DNA from: a virus
Direction: 5' to 3' (one strand)
DNA length: 38,524 nucleotides
IMG/VR virus record: IMGVR_UViG_3300037339_000138
Location: 1-38,524 of that record
Shown: positions 7,864-16,374 of the stretch, one piece after another
How positions within the stretch are numbered: position 1 is the stretch's first letter
Layout of the letters: each line of letters starts with the position of its first letter
Position numbers and translations under genes: made by a program
Notes under the pieces: model-generated
Seen by the model: only the letters and a program-made list of their open reading frames with translations
Told to the model about the DNA's origin: nothing
Database searches by the model: none

Positions 7864-8999
7864 GATACTACCAGCCTATACGTACCTTTATCCTTTGATA
7901 CTTCTTTAGTCAATAGTTCTACATGTTTATACTCATTACCAATATGAGACAAACCCCTAGTAGCCGTACCCTGCAAAACAGAGGAGGAAACATTAGAAGT
8001 ATTACTTGTTATGTACTGGTCTAGGTCCTTAGGAACCCTAAAATAGGTAGTACCTAAACTATGTATTACACTAGCATAAGTATTACCACCCTTACTCAAG
8101 TCTACTGAGCCAAAGGGGTAGTCATAGATAGATATATTAGCTGGATTCCCTTCTCTATTATAAAAGTCTATAGAAAAAGGGGTTACAACCCCATAGACAT
8201 CCTGGCACGTTGAAGTCTCTAAAGGCACAATGGAGCTAGGAACAGGGAAGTGGGACTTAACCAAAGGATAGACCTCATTAGAGAAGTCTTGGCCGTAATA
8301 CTTATTAGCTATATGTTTTACCAGCTCTGGAACTTCCTCAGTTGGATACATCTGTTCTTCTAGGTCTTCCTTAGCCTGAACCACTGCATTCATCTTCTCA
8401 GCTAGGTCAGGGTTTGCAGCAGAAAAGAAAGAGTCTTTAACCATCTCCCAAGCATAAACTTGCTTGTTATGGTTTCCATAAACTATTCCTTCAGAAGGAA
8501 TGGCTGTGTAGGAGCCTATACCAGACGAGACAGTAATACTCTCTGCCTTTCTAGCTCTCTTAAGCTTCTCCATATCCTGAACGTCAGCTACGGCGGGGTG
8601 TGGTTTCCCATCTATTAGGTCTCCCTCGTCCTTAAGTTCCAGATCAGTTCTTTCCCACAGCTCTGGCCTAGAGGGATGCCCCTTGGTTCTATAAAGAACT
8701 TGAGCATCTAAAACAGAAAGGTTTGGGTCCACTATACTAAAGTGATATGGAGCTATATGAAAAGCTGGGTTGGCATATCCCATAAGGAAATGCAGGTTGC
8801 CCTCCACTGAGCCTAGAGTTTTCTTATTTCCCTCTTGGCCTGGGTAACAAGTAGTAAAGGTAATATCAGATTCTTTCTTACCCTTAAGGCTATCAGCTAG
8901 GTAGGAAAGCTTACTCCATTTAGCCAACCCTAAAGGCTGCCTAGCTTTAATCAAAACTTCCCAAGCATCAAAAACGGAAAATATGCTATCAATACTCAT
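7860..8999 (-). CDS. Head-cluster protein of unknown function, 379 residues
   Basis: This is a soluble protein without signal peptide, membrane segment, cysteine cluster or recognisable catalytic motif. It is mixed alpha/beta, with aromatic-rich segments near residue 76 (NPAFHIAPYHFSIVDP) and a Ser/Thr/Val-rich strand region at 150-175. ATGA overlaps with genes on both sides show that it is part of a tightly coupled operon with the 507-residue topoisomerase-like protein and the 87-residue zinc ribbon. Its place between the MuF protein and the protease suggests an internal head, portal-associated or neck role, but this is inference from position only. Confidence 0.75.
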   Translation of the reverse strand: MSIDSIFSVFDAWEVLIKARQPLGLAKWSKLSYLADSLKGKKESDITFTTCYPGQEGNKKTLGSVEGNLHFLMGYANPAFHIAPYHFSIVDPNLSVLDAQVLYRTKGHPSRPELWERTDLELKDEGDLIDGKPHPAVADVQDMEKLKRARKAESITVSSGIGSYTAIPSEGIVYGNHNKQVYAWEMVKDSFFSAANPDLAEKMNAVVQAKEDLEEQMYPTEEVPELVKHIANKYYGQDFSNEVYPLVKSHFPVPSSIVPLETSTCQDVYGVVTPFSIDFYNREGNPANISIYDYPFGSVDLSKGGNTYASVIHSLGTTYFRVPKDLDQYITSNTSNVSSSVLQGTATRGLSHIGNEYKHVELLTKEVSKDKGTYRLVVS

Positions 9000-10519
9000 A
9001 CTTCCTTCTTTCCAAAGTCTGTGTCTACTGCTCCTGACTCTTGGTCAGCTACTTGTGACTCAACAGGATTACCCTCTGCATCTACGTCTGGAGTTTCTTC
9101 TTGCTGCTCAGCTTCCTCAAGAGAAGATGCAACTGCTTCCTTTACCAAAACCTCTTCCTCTGGGGTTAGGTCGTGGAAAGGAGTAGCGTGCAACCAAGTA
9201 GAAAATGTTATCTCCTCGTCTCTTCTACCTATTAAGTCGGAAAACACAGACAGTGTGCCGTACTCGTCTGCATCAACACGAGGAACTATACTTTTAGTAA
9301 TACTTTCCTTGTAGTTTTCCAAGAGAGTATTTCTAAGTTTAGTGTCAATAATATATTGCAAATCTTTTTGAGTCCCAAACGTTCTTTTAACTTCACTAAG
9401 AGCTATACCATCTATTTGTTTTGGATCTATCTTCTCAAAAGAAAGACGATTTACTACTTTGGAGTAAATATAGCTAGCATTCCAGGACAGTATATATGTG
9501 GGGGAAACCTTTAAATACTTCAATAAAGAAACGAAGTATCTAGTTCCCACCTTTCCTTCACCTAAAATAGAAGGAATCACAAACAAAGGAGAAGAGAAGT
9601 CCCTACCTACCCTAAGGCTAGTAATAAAGTCCATAAAAGGAGAATCAGTAACAAACTTACGCCCTAATAACTTAACTGTATCATCAATGAACTCTAAGTC
9701 ACTGACAGTGGCGTTAAGGAGGTCCTCTAACTCATACAACCCCTGATCCATCAACATAATAATAGCAGCAACTATTTTGTCTTTGGCATGAGGTTTATTA
9801 AACTTTGCAACTGCAAACTTCCTCAAGTTAGGAATATTAGCATCTGTAATACGAAGCTGGTATTGAACCCATAGGTCAATATTCTCACGTATATCTGAAT
9901 CTAGGTAAATATAGCGTCTCTCCCCTTCTCTCTCATATACTTCAAACCAAATATTACTAGAATCTACAGGATTATAGTTTTGGTTTCGTTCGGAGATAAG
10001 GTCAGGGGGAACGGCCATATGCCTCTTCTTGCCCTCAAAAGTAAAGAACTGGGGATTCTCAGCGGGCACCGGCTGACTCCTATCCATAATAGGAATGCCC
10101 AAGTTCTTGTCATAATCTTCGTGATCTTCAGGAGCATTAGTATATTTCCAGTAGTTGTTGCTACTATCAATATACCAATAATCATACACTCCCATTTCAC
10201 CAGTTTTGAAGATATAAGTATGCTCAGGGTCCACCAAGTCCGGCATGACACCCTTGTCTAAGGAATCAAAGCTTTCAAACCCCTTTGAATACAAATCCAT
10301 ATCTTTCCTTGCAGTGACAGTGGTAGTAGAAGGACCAGACTCAACTTCTATACCATGAGAAAAAAGCTTATGAGTGTGATCATCTCCTCTTGAAATAGGG
10401 GGACCACACAAAATACCATGAACCTCATGTATATGACCTGACTCGCTAGGAGCGGAAGAAGACACAACTTGAGAACCAGTTCTCAGAGTAAATCTATGGG
10501 CGTGTGTTTTGTCAGTCAT
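8996..10519 (-). CDS. His-rich N-terminus plus degenerate topoisomerase IB-like domain
   Basis: This is a 507-residue protein. Residues 1-57 carry repeated histidine clusters (HAHRF, GHIHEVHG, DDHTHKL, FSHG) that look metal-binding. Residues about 165-420 follow the bacterial topoisomerase IB order by eye: VPP, then a YIYL strand, a helix IPNLRKFA, KDKIVAAIIMLMDQGLYELE in place of the family's KVLAAVVRLLD-type helix, a TYILSWNASY segment where the family has the catalytic Arg-Thr-Trp, and LRNT...SIVPRV where the LGNT...SYVHP catalytic Tyr would be. The key Arg, His and Tyr residues appear to be missing, so it is probably not an active enzyme. The acidic, Gln/Glu-rich C-terminus is low complexity. 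It is coupled to both neighbours. A DNA-binding head protein is one possible role. Confidence is moderate for the gene and lower for the fold. Confidence 0.6.
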   Translation of the reverse strand: MTDKTHAHRFTLRTGSQVVSSSAPSESGHIHEVHGILCGPPISRGDDHTHKLFSHGIEVESGPSTTTVTARKDMDLYSKGFESFDSLDKGVMPDLVDPEHTYIFKTGEMGVYDYWYIDSSNNYWKYTNAPEDHEDYDKNLGIPIMDRSQPVPAENPQFFTFEGKKRHMAVPPDLISERNQNYNPVDSSNIWFEVYEREGERRYIYLDSDIRENIDLWVQYQLRITDANIPNLRKFAVAKFNKPHAKDKIVAAIIMLMDQGLYELEDLLNATVSDLEFIDDTVKLLGRKFVTDSPFMDFITSLRVGRDFSSPLFVIPSILGEGKVGTRYFVSLLKYLKVSPTYILSWNASYIYSKVVNRLSFEKIDPKQIDGIALSEVKRTFGTQKDLQYIIDTKLRNTLLENYKESITKSIVPRVDADEYGTLSVFSDLIGRRDEEITFSTWLHATPFHDLTPEEEVLVKEAVASSLEEAEQQEETPDVDAEGNPVESQVADQESGAVDTDFGKKEV

Positions 10520-10731
10520 ATGTTTAATTTATCTTCACATATCTTATATTCATTTAAACCAGTAATCTTACTACGAACCTTTATTAATATTCCTAAAGTT
10601 TCCATTTTAGTTATCACAAAAGGCTTCAAACCTAGAATCATTAACTGAGTTGTGGTTCTGGGTCCTAACGTCTTTAGCTTTCTAAGAACTAATATATCTA
10701 GAAAAGTAAGATTATAAGACTTCATGTTCAT
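10516..10731 (-). CDS. Small winged-helix-like protein
   Basis: This is a 71-residue basic protein. The stretch LDILVLRKLKTLGPRTTTQLMILGLKP reads like the first helices of a winged helix-turn-helix, followed by LGILIKVRSKITGLNEYKI as a beta-wing, the usual pattern of MarR/ArsR-like phage DNA-binding proteins. There is no dimerisation extension. It overlaps both neighbours by 4 bases (ATGA), so it is made together with head genes, which is unusual for a transcription regulator and could mean a structural role. Confidence 0.6.
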   Translation of the reverse strand: MNMKSYNLTFLDILVLRKLKTLGPRTTTQLMILGLKPFVITKMETLGILIKVRSKITGLNEYKICEDKLNI

Positions 10732-11195
10732 ACAGATTCAAATAAGAAATCTAACAGATAACCCCTTATTTCAGCTCTTAGCAACTCTGGGTCTTCTGCC
10801 TCCACCACATATCCAGGCCAAATCTTTTCCACTAAATCAACCAATATTACTGGGTCTAACACAGGGACAAGACCCATGAGCTTACTAACTCCTTCTGGAG
10901 TATCTAAGTCAAAGTCATAAAGAGACTTCAAAAGGTCATTAACATCAATACCCTTAGATAACTCTAAGGATAAAATAAAAGCGGACTGCTCTTCATTAAA
11001 ATCAATAACAAAGTCATTCAATAAGTAAGTTTCTTCAATAGGGGAAGACTTACTAACAAACTCCCCCAAAGGTTGCCCCGCTTCTACGATATTAGGAAAA
11101 GGATGTGAATAGGTAATAACATGGTGCAACGAGCCATCCCCACCCTGACGGGTGCAGTTATTTCCTCCTCCGTATATACATTTACGCAGCATCAT
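10728..11195 (-). CDS. Head-cluster protein with Cys-GGDG-His motif
   Basis: This protein of about 155 residues starts with MMLRKCIYGGGNNCTRQGGDG and then HH, a CxxGGxxxCxxxGGDGxxxH element that also occurs inside the 926-residue MuF protein (its residues 357-376). The rest is acidic and helical with no enzyme motif. A longer frame begins at 11219, but AAAGG lies 6 bases before the ATG at 11195, while the upstream start has only a poor site, so I prefer 11195. The start overlaps the end of the 87-residue gene. The shared motif suggests a metal-binding knuckle used by several head proteins. Function is unknown. Confidence 0.7.
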   Translation of the reverse strand: MMLRKCIYGGGNNCTRQGGDGSLHHVITYSHPFPNIVEAGQPLGEFVSKSSPIEETYLLNDFVIDFNEEQSAFILSLELSKGIDVNDLLKSLYDFDLDTPEGVSKLMGLVPVLDPVILVDLVEKIWPGYVVEAEDPELLRAEIRGYLLDFLFESV

Positions 11196-11445
11196 CAGTA
11201 ACCTTTCGGGCCGAAACATAACTTCTAAAATAGCTAGGAAGAGCTTTCAAGAAGTCTATACCGTCGTCTATAGTAAGCTTATCATCATTACCATGACTTA
11301 TAATTGTAGTATCTTTTAGTAACTCCAGCAAAGAGGGCTTACTTGTCTCTATTTCCTTACCGTTCCACCAAGCAGTCCCAAGAGATTTCTCTTCTTTACC
11401 ATAGCTGACTAGCTCGTACTCATGTTCTTTGACTTTGTTGTCCAT
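11182..11445 (-). CDS. Small acidic protein, unknown function
   Basis: This 87-residue soluble protein has an aromatic motif GTAWWNGKEIE near residue 23 and helical segments after it. It has no cysteines and no membrane segment. It lies between the MuF-kinase protein (17-base gap) and the Cys-GGDG protein (overlap of 14 bases with the preferred start), so it belongs to the head-assembly transcript. I do not recognise the family. Confidence 0.65.
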   Translation of the reverse strand: MDNKVKEHEYELVSYGKEEKSLGTAWWNGKEIETSKPSLLELLKDTTIISHGNDDKLTIDDGIDFLKALPSYFRSYVSARKVTDDAA

Positions 11446-11462
11446 AGGTATTTATCCCCTAG

Positions 11463-14243
11463 TTACTCTTGAATCTTTTCAGTCTTAGCTTGCTCAATAT
11501 CAGCTGCAGTCTTTTTGTCCTTCTTTGCTCTTAGATGAGCAAACTTAGTTACAGCGTTGGACAGGGAGCCTCTAGTATTTAGAGTTCTAATAGATCTATC
11601 AATGGCAGCATTTAATCTATTAAATGTATCTTCCTGCCCTGGAGGAACTAACTTCTTATAGACAGACTCTCTTGCCATTTTACGTTGATAAACTTGGGAT
11701 GATTTCAAACCATCTATTTTTACCTGTGCTTGTACTCTAAGATGCATCTTGTCTTTTAGAACTTCACGAGCATTCTTACGTTCTATCTCAATAAAAGGTT
11801 TTCGCTCATCTAGGAGGTTTGCAAACAACTTGTCATTAAGTTTAACGTAATTAGATTCAGCAATTACAACTTCTTTATCTAACTCCTCATATTCCTTGTT
11901 AGCTATATCTATCTTAGCTGTATACTCAACGTCTATAGCTTTTTGGGCAGCTCTTACCTCTTTTAAGGAAAAGTCTTCTTTTCCACTACGTTTCGCGTCT
12001 TCTACAGCTTTAGCTACTCTTATGAGCTTTTCCTGTTCAAAATGCTGTCCACCAGCCCTGCCGCTCCATTCCCTATGCATAAATATACCTAAGTCCATAA
12101 AAGACTTAGCAGCTAGAAACTCTGGACTACTAGGATCATTACCATGTTTGTCTATAAAGTCTATAGCAAAATCCTCAAACTTCTCATTGGGACCCTGTCT
12201 ATTATCTTCGTCCTCAGATGAAGTAAACTTAGAATCAGTTATAAACTCAGAATAAGGAAGATGTCCATGTTCCTCCTGTATCTTCATGGCATATTTCATT
12301 CTAAGATACACCTGAGCTACCTGCCAGTCTGGAACACGACCTCCAAGAGCCTTCTGCAAGTCTGCTACTGAAGTATTACTAAACCTCTCCATAGTACCCG
12401 AGGGTACTTTAGCCTTCATATTATTAGAGTTAAAACCCTCATGAATAAGCTGTTTGTAGTCACGATACCCCACTCCAAAGGCGAAACCATGATCTATAGC
12501 TTTAATATCTGAAAAGTCCTCAGTAACCATAACATTATTTAAATGACGATCTTTATTATTCATTAAAGTATCCATCACTATAATAAAAGACATCTTTTCC
12601 TTAAGTCCCTCCGGGTCTGAAGAAGTGTCCATTAGATGCTTTATACCATGCCTTAATCTAACTCCTTGGTCATCAAGTAATGTTCCCAGAGAATAAAAAT
12701 CACTTAGCCAACTATGCGCGCTAGCCAAGTTATCCTTGTGCATCCTACTTCCGGTAACAGGACATAGATCGCTACCAAAGAAAGAAAAGAGTTTATAAGC
12801 TCCAACTTCTTTATTTGCACTATCAAGAAGTTCTGGTTTCAAAAGAGCAGAGCCATTTCCAGCTATATCAACCTTCACAGCGTCAGTAGTAATACCAGGC
12901 GTAGCGGTTTTCACACTACCAAGTGGTGTAGAACTTATTATTTCTCCTTGTTCTAAATGCTGTAATATTTCATCTTTTTGATATTCTTGAGGCTTCCAGT
13001 CTTTGATTGCCATAATCTGAGCCGCAAATGCTTGAGGGTCATTCTGCTCTTCGGTATTAGCTCCTGTATTACTCAAATACTCAGCATGTGCTTGGGCAAT
13101 AGACCCCCCAACCTTATGAGTCTTTGCGCCGTCTCCACCGTGCTTAACACAACCCTCGTCCCCGCCAAACGGACAAGGCTGAAAGCCCTCTCTTGACCCA
13201 CCAATGCCCGGTCCTGGTTGATTATCTGGAGCAGGAACGCCTTTGATACTACCTGGCTTAGGTATTTCACTCTTTTGAGAACTCTTTGGTCCTGGAGGCT
13301 TTATGACAGGAGACATTGAGCCGGTATCAACCGCTTTACTTATATGTTCCTTATATTTACGATCATCTACTACTTTGAGTTTACCATTCTCCCACTCCAT
13401 GCCAGGTGGTACATAAACTAAAGAACAAAAGCAATGTGGATGTGCTGGGGGCATCACTGCCTTCCAGTTAGAATGAAGTCCTTGTTTGTTCCGAGTGTGC
13501 TTAACGCTAGGAGAAGCATTGGTCCCTGTGGCTACTAGTTCCTTTAGTTTAAAGACCTTAGGATTTCCTGACTCGTCAAGGTATAAATGTCTACAGTCAT
13601 CACAAGCTCCACGATTAGGAACTACACTAACATCGGAGTCTACACCAGCAGACTTGGAGTAGATATCGACCTTGTTGGCAATAGCCATAGCTGCACCACG
13701 CACCTTAGCTCTGTGCAACTCTGTTGTAGCAAACTTCTTCCAGTCTCTACTAAATCCTGTATTAAATATATTAGAAAGACTTGAAGCTAGTTCTTTAGCT
13801 GTCTTCTTCTCAGCTACTGCTACAGCTGTCTCATCTTTTAGAGTTTGTAATACATCGTTAACAAGGTCATTAGACGCTGTATTGACCTTATCATACACAG
13901 CATCTTGAACCTCATCTGCAATAGCCTGCATGTGACGCCCAGCATGTAGCTTAGCTTCTCTAATGGCTAGCTTTTCAATAGAAGAAAACTTCTTCTTTTC
14001 TAACCTAGAAAGCTTCTCTAAAGTAATATCTTCATAGTCAGCGGTCTTTAAAGTCGAACTTAATCGCCCTAAAGAAAAGGCTTTCTCTATGAAGCTTATA
14101 TCTTCCCCTAAAGATAGCTTACCGTATTTCTTAAGTTCAGCTAGGTCTTCTGCTGATACTAGCTCTTTTCCTAGTAAAACTACTGTAAGCCAATTAAGGT
14201 GAATGCGCAACAACCTGCGCAATGATGCTAATTGGCTGTCCAT
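11463..14243 (-). CDS. MuF-type head morphogenesis protein fused to a PI3/4-kinase- or HipA-like kinase domain
   Basis: This is a 926-residue protein. The N-terminal 280 residues match phage Mu F-type minor head proteins: a helical region, then FATTELHRAKVRGAAMAIA (171-189), GACDDCRHLYLDE (212-224) and PPAHPHCFCSLVY (265-277). A Pro-rich linker follows with CPFGG...C...GGDG...H (357-376). Residues about 440-600 look like a kinase of the PI3/4K/HipA group: SALLKP with Lys469, NKEVGAYKLF with Glu479, MNNKDRHLNNVMV with Asp565 and Asn570, and KAIDHGFAFG with Asp584 as metal ligand. The C-terminal 250 residues are charged coiled coil. MuF proteins are packaged in small numbers in the head and some carry toxin domains, so an injected kinase is plausible. 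The fusion lies in one intact frame. Kinase activity is inferred. Confidence 0.8.
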   Translation of the reverse strand: MDSQLASLRRLLRIHLNWLTVVLLGKELVSAEDLAELKKYGKLSLGEDISFIEKAFSLGRLSSTLKTADYEDITLEKLSRLEKKKFSSIEKLAIREAKLHAGRHMQAIADEVQDAVYDKVNTASNDLVNDVLQTLKDETAVAVAEKKTAKELASSLSNIFNTGFSRDWKKFATTELHRAKVRGAAMAIANKVDIYSKSAGVDSDVSVVPNRGACDDCRHLYLDESGNPKVFKLKELVATGTNASPSVKHTRNKQGLHSNWKAVMPPAHPHCFCSLVYVPPGMEWENGKLKVVDDRKYKEHISKAVDTGSMSPVIKPPGPKSSQKSEIPKPGSIKGVPAPDNQPGPGIGGSREGFQPCPFGGDEGCVKHGGDGAKTHKVGGSIAQAHAEYLSNTGANTEEQNDPQAFAAQIMAIKDWKPQEYQKDEILQHLEQGEIISSTPLGSVKTATPGITTDAVKVDIAGNGSALLKPELLDSANKEVGAYKLFSFFGSDLCPVTGSRMHKDNLASAHSWLSDFYSLGTLLDDQGVRLRHGIKHLMDTSSDPEGLKEKMSFIIVMDTLMNNKDRHLNNVMVTEDFSDIKAIDHGFAFGVGYRDYKQLIHEGFNSNNMKAKVPSGTMERFSNTSVADLQKALGGRVPDWQVAQVYLRMKYAMKIQEEHGHLPYSEFITDSKFTSSEDEDNRQGPNEKFEDFAIDFIDKHGNDPSSPEFLAAKSFMDLGIFMHREWSGRAGGQHFEQEKLIRVAKAVEDAKRSGKEDFSLKEVRAAQKAIDVEYTAKIDIANKEYEELDKEVVIAESNYVKLNDKLFANLLDERKPFIEIERKNAREVLKDKMHLRVQAQVKIDGLKSSQVYQRKMARESVYKKLVPPGQEDTFNRLNAAIDRSIRTLNTRGSLSNAVTKFAHLRAKKDKKTAADIEQAKTEKIQE

Positions 14244-14252
14244 TACTGGGTA

Positions 14253-14708
14253 TCACTTGCCTTTAGCTGCTAGTTTTTGAAACCTATTCTTACCAAGCTT
14301 TTTGCGCCCAATGGTGGCAGCCAGAGCGTCTGGGTCTTTTACACCCTTTTTACTCAACTTAGAAGACAACTGCTTAAAACGCTCTCCCGAACCTAACTTA
14401 GGCTTTTTCTTCTCTAAGTCATCCTCGTCTTTGTCTTTATCCATAAAAGCTTTAATAACAGCGGCAGGGTCAAGAGGAGGCTTACTTAGGCTTGGATTAG
14501 ACTTTTGAATTATTGGCTTTGAATCCTCAAAGCCAGGGCTAATAGAGGTAGCACGATTCATACTATGAAGTGAGCCATCTAAAGATCTTTGACGCTCCAT
14601 AGGGGACTGAGGGACCACAGTGTAAGTATCGCTGCCTATCCTAAATAGTGGATTTGGGTCCAACTCCCTTAGGGGTTGTGGACTATCTTTAAAAGTTTTA
14701 CTCATCAA
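14253..14708 (-). CDS. Basic low-complexity head-cluster protein
   Basis: This is a 151-residue protein with a Pro/Ser-rich N-terminal half and a Lys-rich C-terminal half. The sequence SGERFKQLSSKLSKKGVKDP, then ATIGRKKLGKNRFQKLAAKGK, repeats a helix-turn pattern typical of small phage proteins whose C-terminal basic element binds DNA or a capsid surface. No catalytic motif is seen. It ends 9 bases before the MuF-kinase gene and overlaps the 67-residue gene at its start. MM at the start leaves two possible initiation codons. The function is unknown. Confidence 0.65.
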   Translation of the reverse strand: MMSKTFKDSPQPLRELDPNPLFRIGSDTYTVVPQSPMERQRSLDGSLHSMNRATSISPGFEDSKPIIQKSNPSLSKPPLDPAAVIKAFMDKDKDEDDLEKKKPKLGSGERFKQLSSKLSKKGVKDPDALAATIGRKKLGKNRFQKLAAKGK

Positions 14709-14901
14709 ATAGTTCCTTTATTTCATAGCTAAGACTATCTAACATTTTATCCAAAGAATCACTAGCAAAAGCTACAAGCTCTGACTCAGCTGGATTTTCA
14801 GGAACAAACTTACCATCTACTTGATTTCTCTTAGCTAACTGAGCTAATCCCTTGCTAACTAGCCCAAGTTCTTCTGAAGTTAAATTTGTCCTAAGTCTCA
14901 A
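14698..14901 (-). CDS. Small helical protein, unknown function
   Basis: This 67-residue, mostly helical, acidic protein begins MRLRTNLTSEELGLVSKGLAQ. Its start overlaps the stop of the HNH nuclease gene by 4 bases, and its end overlaps the next gene by 11, which supports translation. It may be a chaperone-like or adaptor subunit of the head cluster, but there is no recognised family. Confidence 0.6.
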   Translation of the reverse strand: MRLRTNLTSEELGLVSKGLAQLAKRNQVDGKFVPENPAESELVAFASDSLDKMLDSLSYEIKELFDE

Positions 14902-15419
14902 AACTTATTTCCCTTGCTCATATTGTCTTCAGCTAAAAGATACTGTAAATTCTCCAAAACATGAAGACCGGAAACATTCTTACCTCTAAGTGGGACTATA
15001 TGGTCCACATGGTACCCCTCTGGACAACTCAAGTAAAACTCTTTTATTACTCTTAGGTCAACCCATGAAGGAGTTCTATCCTGTCTATCAGCCCTATACT
15101 GGGCGGTGTAGTACACACCTTTTTTTAATATAGTATTCTTGTTAGCTTCATAATAACCCTTCCTATATTCCCTAGCATATGCTCGCTGATTCTCAAGGTT
15201 ATCATAATAATACTCCATACGAAGCTTTCTACGCTCTTCTTTATTTCTGTGATAATATTTTCTAGCGTTTTCTCTTATCTTATCTGGATCCGGTATATAG
15301 TTTGCCTTTTGTTTATTGCAACAAACTTTACAAGATGGACATAAACCATTCTTCTTAGATTTATCTCGGTAAAAACAATAAAGAGACTTCTCCTGACCGC
15401 ATTTACTACACACTTTCAT
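14898..15419 (-). CDS. HNH endonuclease, free-standing homing type
   Basis: This 173-residue protein has an N-terminal zinc finger-like cluster (Cys4, Cys7, then Cys27, Cys30, Cys33 and Cys34), a long Tyr/Arg/Glu-rich helix at residues 50-110, and a C-terminal HNH core with VDHIVPLRG (Asp139, His140) then GLHVLENLQYLLAEDNMSKGNKF (catalytic Asn residues). This architecture is common among mobile HNH nucleases of phages, which cut alleles lacking them and spread by repair. It sits inside the head operon with overlapping starts and stops on both sides, so it inserted without breaking the operon. It is an alternative candidate for a packaging-associated HNH, but no terminase is nearby. Confidence 0.85.
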   Translation of the reverse strand: MKVCSKCGQEKSLYCFYRDKSKKNGLCPSCKVCCNKQKANYIPDPDKIRENARKYYHRNKEERRKLRMEYYYDNLENQRAYAREYRKGYYEANKNTILKKGVYYTAQYRADRQDRTPSWVDLRVIKEFYLSCPEGYHVDHIVPLRGKNVSGLHVLENLQYLLAEDNMSKGNKF

Positions 15420-15934
15420 TAGGCACGAGTCTGGTGACGACCAGGTGTGGAGCTACCACCCATACCAGCATTCCAGTTAAGCTCTTCACTAATATGAGCT
15501 GCAACTTCTTGCCGTATTTGTTCTATTTCAAGAAGACTAAGACGCAGTTGTACTACAGCAATAGCATCTACAATAGGCTCAGAAACAAAACTAAACTGAG
15601 TCGGGAATAATACACTCAAAGCAGTTCTTTCCTCATTATTAAGTTGATTAATACCGCCAGAGTCTTTCACTCTGTGTAAAGCATCTATCACTTTACTCAC
15701 AGCGTAGGGCACGTCAAGGGCACCATTCAAATAACGACGAAAGAATACATTTCCTTGCACTCGGTCTGGAGGAGTCCTATAAGAAGCAGAAGGACCAGAA
15801 ATATGAACAAATGGTTCATTCTCACTAAAGTTAGTTGCACTTAGCCTTTGTCCCGCAATTCCAGCTTGGGACTTCAAAAGCTCTTGGTTTTCTGGAATAA
15901 AGCTCACTGGCTGTCGTGGCAGATTACTAGACAT
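15419..15934 (-). CDS. Head-cluster protein, unknown function
   Basis: This 171-residue protein has a disordered N-terminus, a helical middle (DVPYAVSKVIDALHRVKDSG) and a long C-terminal helix (VVQLRLSLLEIEQIRQEVAAH), ending in a Gly/Ser/Arg tail. It overlaps both neighbours by one base, so it is part of the same coupled operon as portal and MuF genes. It has no cysteines, membrane segments or catalytic motifs. An internal head or connector role is inferred from position only. Confidence 0.65.
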   Translation of the reverse strand: MSSNLPRQPVSFIPENQELLKSQAGIAGQRLSATNFSENEPFVHISGPSASYRTPPDRVQGNVFFRRYLNGALDVPYAVSKVIDALHRVKDSGGINQLNNEERTALSVLFPTQFSFVSEPIVDAIAVVQLRLSLLEIEQIRQEVAAHISEELNWNAGMGGSSTPGRHQTRA

Positions 15935-16374
15935 TATTTATCTCCTAAATAAAGGTTCAGGCTCTTTCCAACTGCAAACTTCTTAACAGACCTAGTGGAG
16001 CCAGCAAATACACTACGATTCTTACTATGAGAGCCACTCACCTTTTTGGAAGCAGGGTCTTTAGCTTGTTTGGAAGACTTACTCTGTTCCTTCTTCAACT
16101 TAGACTGCAAGCGTTCTTTCATGGACTGGTTTGAACCTTTGCTCTTAGTCCCATCAGTTCCTGTCTTAGCTTCTCTCTGCTTAGACAAGTATTCCTCATA
16201 CTCTTTTAGGGAGGAGAAATACCTATACTGAGGGGAACCATCCTTCTCCATACCAGTTTGGACTCTAGCAGCATACTCGCCGCCTAACTGTTCTCCCGTT
16301 TGTTCTTTACTCTTTTGAACAAAGCCAAGAAAATCGTCTTCTAAATACAAACGTTTCTGCATTATCTTCTCCAA
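15934..16374 (-). CDS. Basic linker-type head protein with LYLED and LYLGD end motifs
   Basis: This is a 146-residue, Lys/Ser-rich, probably disordered protein. It begins MEKIMQKRLYLEDDF and ends KSLNLYLGDK. The same short hydrophobic-Tyr-hydrophobic-acidic element recurs at the termini of several head-cluster proteins nearby (see findings). A YRYF segment lies near residue 51. A second ATG at codon 5 is a possible start. It overlaps the DUF5661 gene by 13 bases. An internal head protein or assembly linker is plausible; no enzyme motif is present. Confidence 0.65.
   Translation of the reverse strand: MEKIMQKRLYLEDDFLGFVQKSKEQTGEQLGGEYAARVQTGMEKDGSPQYRYFSSLKEYEEYLSKQREAKTGTDGTKSKGSNQSMKERLQSKLKKEQSKSSKQAKDPASKKVSGSHSKNRSVFAGSTRSVKKFAVGKSLNLYLGDK

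Noticed and set aside
11196-11219. Start of the Cys-GGDG protein at 11219
   Set aside because: The ATG at 11195 has AAAGG at 6 bases, while the upstream ATG has only a weak site close to it and lies deeper in the preceding gene.
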